Shown here: positions 4,744-5,530 of the stretch, piece after piece
How positions within the stretch are numbered: position 1 is the first letter of the stretch
How the letters are laid out: each line of letters opens with the position of its first letter
NCBI GenBank assembly: GCA_007134175.1
Contig: SLLF01000233.1
Span: 1-5,530, forward strand
Length of the DNA stretch: 5,530 nucleotides
Direction: 5' to 3'
DNA from: Kiritimatiellia bacterium
GTDB lineage: Bacteria > Verrucomicrobiota > Kiritimatiellia > SLAD01
Notes under the pieces: model-generated
Told to the model about the DNA's origin: nothing
The model's input: the letters and a program-made list of their open reading frames with translations, nothing else
Databases searched by the model: none
Translations under genes and position numbers: made by a program

Positions 4744-5530
4744 ATGAAGAAGGTATTGATTCCCACTAAATTGCAGGATGTAGCCCGGCTTGTTTTGGAG
4801 CAGCATGGCGGCTACATGGTCATACAGGATGCCGATGCCCCATTGGCGGAAAGTGCGGCGGCCCATCCCGATACCTATGCCTTGATCGTGCGCAGTGAAA
4901 AGGTGACGCCGGAGGTGATCGATGGGTTGCCGGCTCTACGGGTGATCATCCGGGCCGGTGCCGGGTACAACACCATTGATACGGCGTACGCCCGGCAGAA
5001 GGGTATCGATGTGATGAACACGCCGGGTGCCAATGCCAATGCGGTGGCGGAAGAAGTGCTGGCGATGATTTTGGCGGATGCGCGTCATGTGGTTGCGGCG
5101 GATCCATCCGTGCGCGCCGGGGAGTGGGAAAAGAAGAAATTCATGGGCCGCGAGTTGGCTGGCAAGACCGTGGGCATCGTCGGACTCGGCGCGATCGGTA
5201 AGTTGCTGCTGCGCCGCTTGCGCGGCTTCGAGGTGCGGGCGCTTGGGTACGACCCGGTACTGTCGGAGGAGCGTGCCCGGGACTTGGACATCGAACTGGC
5301 TGACTTGGCCACGCTGTTCAGCGAAAGCGACTATATCTCTTTGCATGTGCCCGAGAACGAACAGACCCGCAACTTGGTGGGTATGGAGCTGCTGGAGAAG
5401 ATGAAGCCGGGCGCGACGTTGGTGAACTGTGCCCGGGCCGGGGTGGTGAATCTCGATGAGCTGCGGCGGATCAAGGCGAAGCGCTCCATCCGTTACTTGA
5501 ACGACGTCTATCCAAAAGACGAGGCCGGGC
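4744..5530 (+). CDS. SerA-like D-3-phosphoglycerate dehydrogenase (3'-truncated)
   Basis: The first 262 residues of a cytoplasmic NAD-dependent D-2-hydroxyacid dehydrogenase; the gene runs off the right edge. The probable reaction is oxidation of 3-phosphoglycerate to 3-phosphohydroxypyruvate, the first step of serine synthesis. The N-terminal substrate half includes [12 protein letters not shown] (68-79) and [14 protein letters not shown] (91-104). The Rossmann half has GLGAIG (147-152) with Asp170 in GYDP, suiting NAD. Arg231 in NCARAGVV is the catalytic Arg; most relatives read ARGG there. Glu260 in YPKDEAG lies 29 residues later, the same spacing as Arg240-Glu269 in E. coli SerA; the catalytic His would lie beyond the window. 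The ATG start gives the usual MKKVLIPTK beginning but has only a weak AGGGT (4729-4733) ribosome site. GTG 4714 is an in-frame alternative. The C-terminal domain layout (ACT domain or not) cannot be seen, and another D-hydroxyacid substrate remains possible. Confidence 0.9.
   Translation, partial: MKKVLIPTKLQDVARLVLEQHGGYMVIQDADAPLAESAAAHPDTYALIVRSEKVTPEVIDGLPALRVIIRAGAGYNTIDTAYARQKGIDVMNTPGANANAVAEEVLAMILADARHVVAADPSVRAGEWEKKKFMGRELAGKTVGIVGLGAIGKLLLRRLRGFEVRALGYDPVLSEERARDLDIELADLATLFSESDYISLHVPENEQTRNLVGMELLEKMKPGATLVNCARAGVVNLDELRRIKAKRSIRYLNDVYPKDEAG

Noticed and set aside
4308..4766. Minus-strand frame across the divergent intergenic region and dehydrogenase start
   Set aside because: It overlaps the conserved N-terminus of the dehydrogenase and shows no domain or ribosome site.

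Overview
The window looks like a GC-rich proteobacterial chromosome (roughly 60% GC by eye). A gammaproteobacterium of the chemolithotroph or methanotroph kind is the best guess, because the sucrose synthase closely resembles, from memory, those of Nitrosomonas-type and Acidithiobacillus-type bacteria. The sequence does not fix the genus. It holds three clear genes, one probable small gene, and two intergenic stretches rich in repeats and inverted repeats.

Left part (1-3478, + strand). A complete 811-residue bacterial sucrose synthase (95-2530) has a good ribosome binding site. Nine bases after it comes a 312-residue DUF368/PopT-type membrane protein (2540-3478), a family now linked to recycling of undecaprenyl phosphate across the inner membrane. 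The spacing suggests one transcription unit, which probably begins upstream of the window. Sucrose synthase interconverts sucrose plus NDP with NDP-glucose plus fructose. PopT would return the lipid carrier on which NDP-sugar-derived glycans are built. A functional link is possible but is inference.

Middle (3479-4743). A minus-strand gene (3674-4174) encodes a small exported protein. It has a signal peptide, a charged helical middle resembling periplasmic metal-sensor/CpxP-like hairpins, and an Arg/Glu/Pro-rich tail. It contains 41 Arg and no Lys in 166 residues. It converges on popT and diverges from the last gene. The non-coding DNA on both sides carries a four-unit TACGAN-type hexamer array (3596-3619 and 4566-4589). 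An oppositely oriented CGTAATCG motif lies to the left of each array. The right-hand stretch (4175-4743, about 570 bases) also holds a series of further inverted repeats. No canonical intrinsic terminator (GC stem followed by a T run) and no convincing sigma-70 promoter was seen.

Right edge (4744-5530, + strand). The first 262 codons of a D-isomer-specific 2-hydroxyacid dehydrogenase, best described as a SerA-like 3-phosphoglycerate dehydrogenase, run off the window. The most distinctive material is the TACGAN hexamer family and the structured non-coding DNA around the minus-strand gene. The sus-popT pairing and the half-conserved nucleotide-specificity motif of the sucrose synthase also deserve a look.
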